Positions 1 through 6,898 of a stretch of 8,815 bases of DNA are shown here, one piece after another. The translations under genes were made by a program, and so were the position numbers. The stretch is taken from NCBI GenBank assembly GCA_964492825.1, contig CAZBLP010000063.1, positions 1-8,815 on the forward strand, in the 5' to 3' direction. This stretch comes from CAZBLP01 sp964492825. GTDB taxonomy: Bacteria; DYJV01. Below the pieces are notes generated by a model. That model worked only from the letters and a program-made list of their open reading frames with translations. It was not told the DNA's origin and did no database searches. How positions within the stretch are numbered: position 1 is the first letter of the stretch; each line of letters opens with the position of its first letter.

Positions 1-577
1 TTTCTACCAAAAGCTCAACAACACTTCTTGGTGTGTAAAATTGTCCACCTTTTTTCCCTTCTGCCAAAGCAAATTGACCTAAAAAATATTCAAAAACATG
101 ACCTAAAATATCAGCGCTTTTTCCCTTTGCTTCATTAAAAGCAATATTGCTAAAAAGATCAATCAAACCGCCAATACTGATAGGATCAAGATTTCCTCTT
201 GCATAAACTTTTGGCAATACACCTTTTAAAGAAGATGGATTTTCTTTTTCAATTAATTCCATTGCTTTATCAATAATTTTCCCAATTTCAGGATTTTTTG
301 CATTTGCTTTCAGATAGCTCCATCTTGCTTTTTTTGGAACAAAAAACACATTTTCCGCATGATATTCATCAACATCTTCAGGATCAGCACCGGCGTATTC
401 TCCTTTGCCTTTTTTCAATTTTTCATACAAATCTTCAAATGCGTCTGAAATATATCTTAGAAAAATCAAACCGAGCACAACATGTTTATACTCTGCTGCA
501 TCAATATTTTTTCTTAGCTTATCCGCAGCTTTCCAGAGAGATACTTCCAAATTATTATTGTTATTATTTTTGCCCAT
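1..577 (-). CDS. hsdM: Type I restriction-modification system DNA methyltransferase subunit HsdM, N-terminal part (cut by window edge)
   Basis: The minus strand is open from an ATG at 577-575 to the window edge, giving 192 residues. HsdM is the N6-adenine methyltransferase subunit that works with HsdS (specificity) and HsdR (nuclease). Residues about 10-150 look like the helical HsdM N-terminal domain, with the typical stretches SLWKAADKLR (13-22), AAEYKHVVLGLIFLRYISDA (27-46) and a DLFSNIAF element (140-147). The methyltransferase fold then begins with GHVFEYFLGQFA (159-170) and the family hallmark KKGGQFYTPRSVVELLVE (175-192). The SAM-binding loop and the NPPF/Y catalytic motif lie beyond the edge. 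The start is supported by AAGGAG at 590-585 on the minus strand, 7 bases before the ATG. The protein opens with M-G-K and six asparagines from an AAT/AAC repeat. The family call is safe. Partner hsdS and hsdR genes cannot be seen, so I cannot tell whether the system is intact. Confidence 0.95.
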   Translation of the reverse strand, partial: MGKNNNNNNLEVSLWKAADKLRKNIDAAEYKHVVLGLIFLRYISDAFEDLYEKLKKGKGEYAGADPEDVDEYHAENVFFVPKKARWSYLKANAKNPEIGKIIDKAMELIEKENPSSLKGVLPKVYARGNLDPISIGGLIDLFSNIAFNEAKGKSADILGHVFEYFLGQFALAEGKKGGQFYTPRSVVELLVE

Positions 578-617
578 TAAGCTTCTCCTTATAATTATAC
601 AAAATACTATTAAATTT

Positions 618-646
618 AACTTATCAGAATAATTATGCAATTTCAA
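618..646 (-). promoter_or_regulatory. Candidate hsdM promoter
   Basis: On the minus strand, TTGAAA (646-641, one mismatch to the -35 consensus) is followed after 17 bases by TAAGTT (623-618), which is preceded by TGA as in an extended -10. Transcription would start near 611 and leave a leader of about 33 bases before the hsdM ATG, including its AAGGAG site. A perfect TATAAT at 599-594 lies closer, but it would put the start point on top of the ribosome binding site. Chance matches are frequent in such A+T-rich DNA, so this is tentative. Confidence 0.35.
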
Positions 647-801
647 ATAATTTTATTTATTGAAATTGTTTGATAAATTTTAAGTATTGCTGTGAAGGGG
701 ATAAAAAAGATTTATTTTCATTGAACTATTGATAATTAACTGTATATTTTTTAGTTGATTTTCCTCTGTTTGCTATGAATAAAATTTTTTATATAAAATT
801 C

Positions 802-830
802 TTGACTTTTTTTTCTTTTTATATTATTGA
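802..830 (+). promoter_or_regulatory. Candidate promoter of the fadD-fadR transcript
   Basis: TTGACT (802-807) is a five-of-six match to the -35 hexamer. After 17 bases comes TATTGA (825-830), a weak -10. A better looking TATTAT at 822-827 is only 14 bases away. The spacer contains a run of eight T followed by C and five T. The predicted start point near 837 falls inside the inverted repeat at 828-845, which is the expected geometry for a repressor that blocks RNA polymerase. The -35 is fairly convincing; the exact -10 is not settled. Confidence 0.5.
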
Positions 831-845
831 ATGATTGTTCAGTCA
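828..845. promoter_or_regulatory. FadR-type operator, site 1 (upstream of fadD)
   Basis: The 18 bases TGAATGATTGTTCAGTCA form the inverted repeat TGANTGA-N4-TCANTCA. This closely resembles the B. subtilis FadR box as I remember it (TGAATGAMTANTCATTCA). The site overlaps the proposed -10 and start point of the fadD promoter and ends 17 bases before the fadD ATG. A second copy with the same arms and spacing lies before fadN, and a FadR-like regulator is encoded between the two. The inverted repeat is read directly; binding by the encoded regulator is inferred. Confidence 0.8.
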
Positions 846-861
846 ATAAAAGGGGGAAGCA

Positions 862-2619
862 ATGGAAAAAATAAATTTAGCAGCCAAATTTATTAAAAAT
901 GCGGAATTAACGCCTGAAAAAGTTTTTATTAAATCCAAATTTAACGGTACTTACAAAGATTTTTCATGGGAAGAGATAAAATTATACGTTTTTAAAATTG
1001 CGTCTTTTATTATTTCCAAAAATGTTTCTTTAAAAAGTAAAGTAGCGTTGCTTTCTCATAACAGGTTAGAGTGGTTGTGCTGTGATTTTGCCATTTTATG
1101 TTCAGGTTGTGCAACTGTTCCTATTTATCCTACGAGCACTTCAGGACAGATAAAATATATTTTACAAGATGCAGATGTTAAAATAATTTTTGTTGAAAAT
1201 AAAGAGCAGTATGAAAAAGTAAAAGATTTTGATTTTTTAGAAGAGATAGTTTTGCTTGATGATATTCATGAAGATATTACAACTTTTAATAATATTGTAA
1301 AATCGCAGGAAGTTTTTTACGATAAAATCAAAGAAATTGTCAAAGCAATAGAAATGGAAGATTTGGTCACCCTTATTTATACTTCAGGCACTACAGGCCC
1401 TCCAAAAGGTGTTTATCTTACACATAATAATTTCTTGCACAATATTATAAGAGGCGGTGAAGTTATAGATATTAATGAAAATGATATTTTTCTTTCCCAC
1501 TTGCCGCTAAGTCATGTTTTGGAAAGATGTGTGGGACATTTTGTTCCAATGTATTATAGTGCTGTTATTGCCTATGCTGAAGATATAAATACCATTGGAG
1601 ACAATTTAAAAGAAATAAAACCTACGATGTTTGTTAGTGTGCCTCGTGTTTATGAAAAAATTTTAGAAAGAGTTATTGAAAAAGTCAGAGAAGCATCCAG
1701 ATTCAAGCAGAAAATGTTTTATGCTGCAAAGGATACAGCTTTAAAATATGCTGAGCATAAAGCTTATGGAAAGGGTTTTTCATTTTTTGACAAATTGAAA
1801 TACAATTTTTTTGAAAAAAAAGTTTATTCCAAACTTAGAGATGTTTTTGGCGGCAGAATGAAAACTATGATTTCAGGCGGAGCAAAGTTGCCTTATGAAG
1901 TCGGACTTTTTTATAATGGAATAGGGATTAACCTGCTTGAAGGATACGGCCTTACAGAAACATCTCCTGTTATTTCCGTTAACCTCACTAATAAAAATAA
2001 AATAGGCACTGTTGGAAAGCCTTTAAAAGATGTTGAAGTTAAAATAGCTGAAGATGGAGAGATTTTAGTTAAAGGTCCAAATGTTACAAAAGGTTATCAC
2101 AACAAGCCTGAAGAAAATAAACTTGCTTTTAAAGACGGTTATTTCTGCACAGGCGACATAGGTGTGTTAGATAATGACGGTTTTTTAAAAATTACTGACA
2201 GGAAAAAAGACCTACTTGTAACTTCAGGAGGTAAAAATATAGCGCCTCAACCTATTGAAAACATATTAAAGGAAGATCCTTTTATTACGGAGGTTATGGT
2301 TTACGGTGATGGTAAAAAGTTTTTATCTGCATTAATAGTTCCTCATTTTGAAGCAATAGAGCAGTGGGCAAAAGAGAGAAAGTTGACTTTTAAATCCAAT
2401 AAGGAAATGGTGGAAAATGAAAAAGTCAAGAGACTAATAATGCATAGAATAGAAAGAAGAAGCGAGCCGCTTGCAAAATTTGAAAAAATAAAAAAATTCA
2501 TACTTCTGGATAAGGAATTTTCAATGGAACAAGGTGAAGTTACACCTACTTTAAAACTTAAAAGAAAGATTATTACAGATAAATATAAAGAGCAACTTGA
2601 AAAATTATACGAGGATTAA
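862..2619 (+). CDS. fadD: Long-chain fatty acid-CoA ligase (AMP-forming)
   Basis: This 585-residue enzyme belongs to the ANL adenylate-forming superfamily and converts a fatty acid, ATP and CoA into acyl-CoA, AMP and pyrophosphate. The landmarks are all present: the ATP-binding loop YTSGTTGPPKG (173-183), LPLSHVLER (214-222), a gate-like FVSVPRVYEKI (257-267), the adenine-binding GYGLTETSP (361-369), TGD (430-432), the hinge TDRKKDLLVTSGGKN (445-459), and a C-terminal PTLKLKRK (562-569) carrying the likely catalytic lysine. Style and length fit the long-chain (FAA1-like, COG1022) branch more than B. subtilis LcfA, so the symbol is used loosely. I see no signal peptide or membrane segment. The ATG follows AGGGGG (851-856) by 5 bases. 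It is the first gene of the cluster, one base ahead of the regulator and directly behind operator site 1. Its product is the expected ligand class of that regulator. Chain-length preference cannot be read from the sequence. Confidence 0.93.
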   Translation: MEKINLAAKFIKNAELTPEKVFIKSKFNGTYKDFSWEEIKLYVFKIASFIISKNVSLKSKVALLSHNRLEWLCCDFAILCSGCATVPIYPTSTSGQIKYILQDADVKIIFVENKEQYEKVKDFDFLEEIVLLDDIHEDITTFNNIVKSQEVFYDKIKEIVKAIEMEDLVTLIYTSGTTGPPKGVYLTHNNFLHNIIRGGEVIDINENDIFLSHLPLSHVLERCVGHFVPMYYSAVIAYAEDINTIGDNLKEIKPTMFVSVPRVYEKILERVIEKVREASRFKQKMFYAAKDTALKYAEHKAYGKGFSFFDKLKYNFFEKKVYSKLRDVFGGRMKTMISGGAKLPYEVGLFYNGIGINLLEGYGLTETSPVISVNLTNKNKIGTVGKPLKDVEVKIAEDGEILVKGPNVTKGYHNKPEENKLAFKDGYFCTGDIGVLDNDGFLKITDRKKDLLVTSGGKNIAPQPIENILKEDPFITEVMVYGDGKKFLSALIVPHFEAIEQWAKERKLTFKSNKEMVENEKVKRLIMHRIERRSEPLAKFEKIKKFILLDKEFSMEQGEVTPTLKLKRKIITDKYKEQLEKLYED

Positions 2620-2620
2620 A

Positions 2621-3208
2621 ATGCCAAAAATCAAGGATGAATTTAAAGAGCAACTTATTATTCAATCTGCAATAAAAATAATTTCTGAAAAAGGTTATTT
2701 CAGGTCAACTATTTCAAACATAGCAAAGGAAGCTAATGTTGCTGATGGCACAATTTACACTTATTTTAAAAATAAAGAAGAGCTTTTAATTAAGTCATTT
2801 GAATATGTTCTTGAGAATATTCTAAATGAAATAATTGAAAATATTAAGGAAGAGAAAGACATTTTTGGAAAAATAAAAGTAATTATAAAAAAACACCTTG
2901 AATTTATGTATAAAAACCCTGATATTGCAAATTTTCTGCAAATTCAGCTAAGACAGTCCAAAAGAGAGATTAGAATTAGCATTAAAAACATAATGAGGAA
3001 ATATTACAGTATTATAGGCGGAATATTAAAAGAAGGTATTGAGCAGGGTAGAATCAGAAATGATGTTAATTTAAGAGTAATAGGCCATATGATATTTGGT
3101 ACAGTGGATGAAATAGTAACATCATGGATATTAGCTGAGAATAGATGTGATTTGGTAAAAAAAGAAGAAGATATTTTAAAACTTGTAAAGTCAGCTATAA
3201 TGGCTTAA
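2621..3208 (+). CDS. fadR: TetR-family fatty acid regulator, FadR-like (Bacillus type)
   Basis: With the start at 2621 the protein has 195 residues, about the length of B. subtilis FadR. The N-terminal TetR DNA-binding domain is clear: a helix around 10-24, then the helix-turn-helix STISNIAKEANVADGTIYTYFK (29-50), then NKEELL. The ligand domain contains FLQIQLRQSKREIR (105-118), GILKEGIEQG (134-143) and HMIFGTVDEIVTSWIL (156-171). These match B. subtilis FadR closely as I remember it, well beyond a generic TetR resemblance. FadR represses beta-oxidation genes and is released by long-chain acyl-CoA. An in-frame ATG at 2597 would add eight residues and overlap fadD by 23 bases. I prefer 2621, because GAGG (2611-2614) lies 6 bases before it and the family normally starts just before the first helix. 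The site is weaker than those of the enzyme genes, and the fadD stop is one base upstream, so translational coupling is likely. It is not the unrelated GntR-type FadR of E. coli. Confidence 0.92.
   Translation: MPKIKDEFKEQLIIQSAIKIISEKGYFRSTISNIAKEANVADGTIYTYFKNKEELLIKSFEYVLENILNEIIENIKEEKDIFGKIKVIIKKHLEFMYKNPDIANFLQIQLRQSKREIRISIKNIMRKYYSIIGGILKEGIEQGRIRNDVNLRVIGHMIFGTVDEIVTSWILAENRCDLVKKEEDILKLVKSAIMA
3196..3201 (+). promoter_or_regulatory. Possible -10 element of an internal promoter before fadN
   Basis: A perfect TATAAT lies in the last codons of fadR. It would start transcription near 3208 and place operator site 2 about 20 bases downstream, where a bound repressor could act as a roadblock. 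No good -35 is visible 16-18 bases upstream, and this hexamer is common in A+T-rich DNA. The main reason to list it is that an operator before fadN implies a promoter nearby. Confidence 0.25.
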
Positions 3209-3229
3209 TAAATTTTTTTGAATTAAAAA

Positions 3230-3247
3230 TGAATGATTAATCAATCA
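3230..3247. promoter_or_regulatory. FadR-type operator, site 2 (upstream of fadN)
   Basis: TGAATGATTAATCAATCA forms the inverted repeat TGANTGA-TTAA-TCANTCA, with the same left arm and 4-base centre length as site 1. The symmetry extends outward: 10 of 12 positions match between 3225-3236 and the complement of 3241-3252. It lies in the 58-base gap between fadR and fadN and ends 7 bases before the fadN ribosome binding site (AAGGAGG, 3255-3261). Occupancy could block initiation at a local promoter or elongation from upstream. Resemblance to the B. subtilis FadR box is from memory. Confidence 0.82.
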
Positions 3248-3266
3248 ATTTTAGAAGGAGGAAAAA

Positions 3267-5681
3267 ATGGGATACTCAATTAAAAAAGCAGCGGTTTTAG
3301 GTGCCGGAGTTATGGGCAGCCAAATAGCCGCTCATCTTGCAAATGCAGGTATTCCCTGTGTTTTGTTAGATATTGTATTACCTGAGCTGTCTGACGAAGA
3401 TAAGAAAAAAGGTTTAACAAAAGAGTCAGCAGCTTTCAGAAATAAGCTTGCAAATAATGCAATAAAGCAGCTTGCCAAAATGAAACCATCTCCTGTTTTC
3501 AGTAAAAAAGCATTAAATCTTTTAACTCCGGGAAATTTTGAAGATGATATGGAGAAGATTAAAGATGCAGACTGGATAATTGAGGTTGTTGCAGAACGAA
3601 TGGATATTAAAAAATCTCTGCTTTCAAAAGTTGCTGAATTTGCAAAACCAGATGCCATTATTTCAACAAATACATCTGGATTGTCTGTAAATGAAATGGT
3701 TAAAGATTTTCCTGAGGATTTTCAAAAAAGGTTTCTTGGCACACATTTTTTTAATCCGCCAAGATATATGAAACTTCTTGAAATTATTCCAGGGGAAAAA
3801 ACTTCAAAACAAATCATTGATTTTATGGCTAAATTTATTGAAAACAAACTTGGAAAAGGAATAGTTTATTGTAAAGATACAGTTAATTTTATTGGCAATA
3901 GAATTGGTGTTTTCGGAATGGCAAATACTATACAGGAAATGGTGAGAGCCGGTTTAACAGTATCTGAAGTTGATGCAGCAACAGGGCCTGTGCTTGGAAG
4001 ACCAAAAACAGCATCATTTAGAACTGCTGATTTGGTAGGAATTGATATTATGTATCATGTTTCTATGAATGTGTATAATTTGGCTGAAAACGATGAAAAA
4101 AAGGATGAATTCAAATTGCCTGAATTTGTGGAAAAGATGCTTGAAAATAAATGGCTCGGCAATAAAACAAGGCAGGGTTTTTATAAAAAGGTTAAAACAG
4201 ACCAAGGAAAGCAGATACTTGAATTAAATTATAATACTCTTGAATATGAGCCAGTGAAAAAAGTCAAGTCAGCATCTTTGGAAGCTGCCAAACAGGCTGG
4301 CGGAGTTAAAAAAAGAATAAAAACTTTTGTTTATGGCAAAGATAAATTAGCCCAATTTGCATGGAAAAATATTTCATCAATATTAATTTATGCTGCAAAC
4401 AGACTTCCTGAGATAGCTGATGATATTGTAAATATTGATAATGCCCTTAAATGGGGTTTTAATTGGCAATTAGGGCCATTTGAAATATGGGATGCAATTG
4501 GAGTAAAGGAATCTGTTGAAAAAATGAAAAGCGAAGGGCTTGAAATACCGGAAAAAATAGAGAAATTTCTGGCTTCAGGCAATGAAACATTTTACAAAGA
4601 GGAAAAAGGAGTAAAATATTATTACTGTTTTCAAGATGGAACTTACAAACCTGTTCCTGTAAATAAAAAATTTATTTCACTGCAAAATATTAAAAAAGAT
4701 GAACAAAAAATTATTAAATCCAATTCAGGAGCATCTCTTGTTGATATAGGCGACGGTATTTTATGTCTGGAATTCCATTCAAAAATGAATGCAATAGGAG
4801 CGGATATTGTAAATATGATTAATCAGGCAGTTGATTTGGTTGAAAAAGATTATGAAGGCCTGATTATTGCCAATGAAGGAAAAGCTTTTAGTGTTGGTGC
4901 GAATTTAATGCTTGTTTTGCTTGAAGCAGAAGATGAAGAGTGGGAAGAGCTTGATTATATGGTAAAGGCTTTTCAAAAAGCCTGCATGAATATAAAATAT
5001 TGTTCAAAGCCTGTGGTTTCCGCACCTTTTGGCTATACTTTCGGTGGTGGGCTTGAAGTTTGCCTTGCTACTGATGTTATAAATGCTTATGCAGAAACAT
5101 ATACAGGACTTGTTGAAGTTGGTGTTGGAGTTATTCCTGCTGGCGGCGGAACAAAGGAACTGATTTTAAGAAATCTTGACCTTGTGCCTGACAATGCCCA
5201 AGGTGTGGATATATTGCCATTTGCAAGAAGAGCATTTGAAACAATTGCAATGGCCAAAGTTGCAACAAGCGCAGTTGAAGCAAAAGAATTTGGATATTTT
5301 AAAAATTGCGACACAATGACAATGAATAAAGATTTTCTCATTCATGATGCGAAAAAGATATGCCTTACACTTGCAGAAACAGGATTTCAGCCAAAGAGAT
5401 ACAGAAATGACATTAAAGTGCCTGGTAAAACCGCATTGTCTTTATTTAAAGTTGCAATTTATACAATGAAAGAAGCAAAGCAGATTTCAGAGCATGATGC
5501 TTTGATTGGTGAAAAATTGGCTTATATAGTATCAGGTGGTGACCTTGATGAGGGAAGTGTTGTAGATGAATGGTATTTGCTTGATCTTGAAAGAGAAGCT
5601 TTTCTGAGTTTATGCGGTCATCCTAAAACTCAGGCAAGAATGAGACATATGTTAAGATACAATAAACCGTTGAGAAACTAA
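3267..5681 (+). CDS. fadN: Bifunctional 3-hydroxyacyl-CoA dehydrogenase / enoyl-CoA hydratase (FadN type)
   Basis: This 804-residue protein carries out the hydration and second oxidation of beta-oxidation: enoyl-CoA to 3-hydroxyacyl-CoA to 3-ketoacyl-CoA with NAD. The dehydrogenase comes first. The NAD-binding loop LGAGVMG (11-17) precedes STNTSGLS (133-140) and THFFNPPRYMKLLEIIP (159-175), with the catalytic His160-Glu172 pair, and NFIGNR (207-212). A second dehydrogenase C-terminal-like module spans roughly 350-440. The hydratase follows: FSVGANL (541-547) and TFGGGLEVCLA (591-601) form the oxyanion hole. Glu597 and Glu617, 20 residues apart, correspond to Glu144 and Glu164 of rat crotonase. 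The order dehydrogenase-then-hydratase is that of B. subtilis FadN (about 790 residues) and the reverse of E. coli FadB. The ATG follows AAGGAGG by 5 bases. fadA begins 15 bases after the stop. All key residues are present, so both activities are expected. There is no membrane segment; it should be cytosolic. Confidence 0.95.
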   Translation: MGYSIKKAAVLGAGVMGSQIAAHLANAGIPCVLLDIVLPELSDEDKKKGLTKESAAFRNKLANNAIKQLAKMKPSPVFSKKALNLLTPGNFEDDMEKIKDADWIIEVVAERMDIKKSLLSKVAEFAKPDAIISTNTSGLSVNEMVKDFPEDFQKRFLGTHFFNPPRYMKLLEIIPGEKTSKQIIDFMAKFIENKLGKGIVYCKDTVNFIGNRIGVFGMANTIQEMVRAGLTVSEVDAATGPVLGRPKTASFRTADLVGIDIMYHVSMNVYNLAENDEKKDEFKLPEFVEKMLENKWLGNKTRQGFYKKVKTDQGKQILELNYNTLEYEPVKKVKSASLEAAKQAGGVKKRIKTFVYGKDKLAQFAWKNISSILIYAANRLPEIADDIVNIDNALKWGFNWQLGPFEIWDAIGVKESVEKMKSEGLEIPEKIEKFLASGNETFYKEEKGVKYYYCFQDGTYKPVPVNKKFISLQNIKKDEQKIIKSNSGASLVDIGDGILCLEFHSKMNAIGADIVNMINQAVDLVEKDYEGLIIANEGKAFSVGANLMLVLLEAEDEEWEELDYMVKAFQKACMNIKYCSKPVVSAPFGYTFGGGLEVCLATDVINAYAETYTGLVEVGVGVIPAGGGTKELILRNLDLVPDNAQGVDILPFARRAFETIAMAKVATSAVEAKEFGYFKNCDTMTMNKDFLIHDAKKICLTLAETGFQPKRYRNDIKVPGKTALSLFKVAIYTMKEAKQISEHDALIGEKLAYIVSGGDLDEGSVVDEWYLLDLEREAFLSLCGHPKTQARMRHMLRYNKPLRN

Positions 5682-5696
5682 TAAAAGGAGGAAAAA

Positions 5697-6881
5697 ATGA
5701 GAGAAGCAGTAATAGTATCTGCTGTTAGAACACCAATTGGCAAGGCTAAACGTGGCAGCCTTGTAAAGTTCAGACCAGATGATATGGCAGCAATAGTTAT
5801 TAAAGAAGTTGTTAACAGGACAAATAGTGCAGTTAAGCCTGAAAATATAGATGATGTTATTATAGGAAATGCTTTTCCAGAAGCAGAGCAGGGGTTGAAT
5901 ATGGCGAGAATTGCCGTTTTCAGAGCAGGATTTCCTGACAGTGTTCCTGCAGTTACAGTAAACAGATTTTGTTCATCTGGGCTGCAAAGTATTGCAGATG
6001 GTTGTTTTAAAGTAATGAGCGGCCAATATGATATTGTAATTGCAGGTGGAAGTGAAAATATGTCAATGGTTCCAATGACAGGAAACAAATTGACGCCTAA
6101 CCCTTATCTTGCTGATAATATGCCTCAGGCCTATATTAATATGGGATTAACTGCTGAAAATGTTGCTGAAAAGTTTAATATTTCAAGAGAAGAACAGGAT
6201 GAATATGCTTATCAGTCAAATATGAAAGCTGTTGATGCAATAAAATCGGGGAGATTTAAAGATGAAATTGTTCCTGTTGAAATTGAAAGCATTGTTCTTG
6301 AAAACGGAAAAAAAGTTGTTAAAAAGAAGGTTTTTGATACAGATGAAGGACCAAGGGCAAACACTACAATTGAAGGACTTGCAAAGTTAAAACCTGTGTT
6401 TAGAACAGGCGGAAGTGTTACAGCAGGGAATTCTTCTCAGATGAGTGACGGAGCTGCTGCTGTTTTAATAATGAGCAGGGAAAAAGCCGATGAACTGGGG
6501 TTAAAACCTCTTGCAAAATTTGTTGCATATTCTGTTGCCGGTTGTCCGCCTGAGCTTATGGGAATAGGACCTTCTGTGGCAATACCAAAAGTGCTAAAAG
6601 CAGCTGATATGAAGCTTGAAGATATTGAGCTATTTGAAATAAACGAAGCTTTTGCTTCACAATTTTTATACTGTTGCAAAAATTTGGATATAGATTTGAA
6701 TAAAGTAAATGTAAACGGTGGAGCAATTGCATTAGGTCACCCATTGGGCTGCACAGGTTCAAAATTAACAGTGCAATTAATCTATGAAATGAGAAGAAGA
6801 AGTTTGAAATATGGAATTGTTTCAATGTGTATAGGCGGTGGAATGGGTGCAGCAGGAATTTTTGAAATGATTTATGAATAA
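5697..6881 (+). CDS. fadA: Acetyl-CoA C-acyltransferase (3-ketoacyl-CoA thiolase)
   Basis: This 394-residue thiolase cleaves 3-ketoacyl-CoA with CoA to give acetyl-CoA and an acyl-CoA shortened by two carbons. The N-terminal half carries the nucleophile Cys92 in NRFCSSGLQ (89-97) and GGSENMSM (117-124). The C-terminal half carries NEAFA (316-320), GGAIALGHPLG (341-351) with His348, and SMCIGGGMGAAG (376-387) with the second catalytic Cys378. Length and order are standard for the family and close to B. subtilis FadA (391 residues). The start is fixed by AAGGAGG (5685-5691), 5 bases before the ATG and 15 bases after the fadN stop. The same fold also covers biosynthetic acetoacetyl-CoA thiolases. 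The position between fadN and fadE argues for the degradative role, but the direction of the reaction is inferred from context. Confidence 0.94.
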   Translation: MREAVIVSAVRTPIGKAKRGSLVKFRPDDMAAIVIKEVVNRTNSAVKPENIDDVIIGNAFPEAEQGLNMARIAVFRAGFPDSVPAVTVNRFCSSGLQSIADGCFKVMSGQYDIVIAGGSENMSMVPMTGNKLTPNPYLADNMPQAYINMGLTAENVAEKFNISREEQDEYAYQSNMKAVDAIKSGRFKDEIVPVEIESIVLENGKKVVKKKVFDTDEGPRANTTIEGLAKLKPVFRTGGSVTAGNSSQMSDGAAAVLIMSREKADELGLKPLAKFVAYSVAGCPPELMGIGPSVAIPKVLKAADMKLEDIELFEINEAFASQFLYCCKNLDIDLNKVNVNGGAIALGHPLGCTGSKLTVQLIYEMRRRSLKYGIVSMCIGGGMGAAGIFEMIYE

Positions 6882-6898
6882 AAATAAAGGAGGATAAA

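Larger units (their letters stand above)
578..861. other. Divergent intergenic region between hsdM and the fatty-acid cluster
   Basis: This 284-base gap separates two divergent genes and is very A+T-rich. It holds the candidate hsdM promoter on the left and the promoter and FadR-like operator of the fad cluster on the right. I see no tRNA, no GC-rich hairpin and no credible coding sequence. The longest rightward reading next to the promoter is a 19-codon frame (775-834) without a ribosome binding site. The middle part (about 650-790) shows nothing I can name. Confidence 0.7.

Noticed and set aside
298..632. Rightward reading frames of 98 and 75 codons
   Set aside because: They lie opposite the hsdM coding region, which has a clear family match on the other strand, and they have no ribosome binding site or recognisable domain.
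775..834. 19-codon frame in the fadD promoter region, considered as a leader peptide
   Set aside because: It lacks a ribosome binding site, lies upstream of the predicted transcription start, and its Phe/Ile/Lys content is what random A+T-rich DNA gives.
3332..5341. Several leftward frames opposite fadN (63 to 108 codons)
   Set aside because: They are antisense shadows of a well-conserved enzyme, have low-complexity Ser/Phe/Ile-rich translations and no ribosome binding sites.
5678..6088. Leftward 136-codon frame opposite fadA
   Set aside because: It mirrors the catalytic region of the thiolase and has no family resemblance. The fadA reading on the plus strand has every active-site residue.
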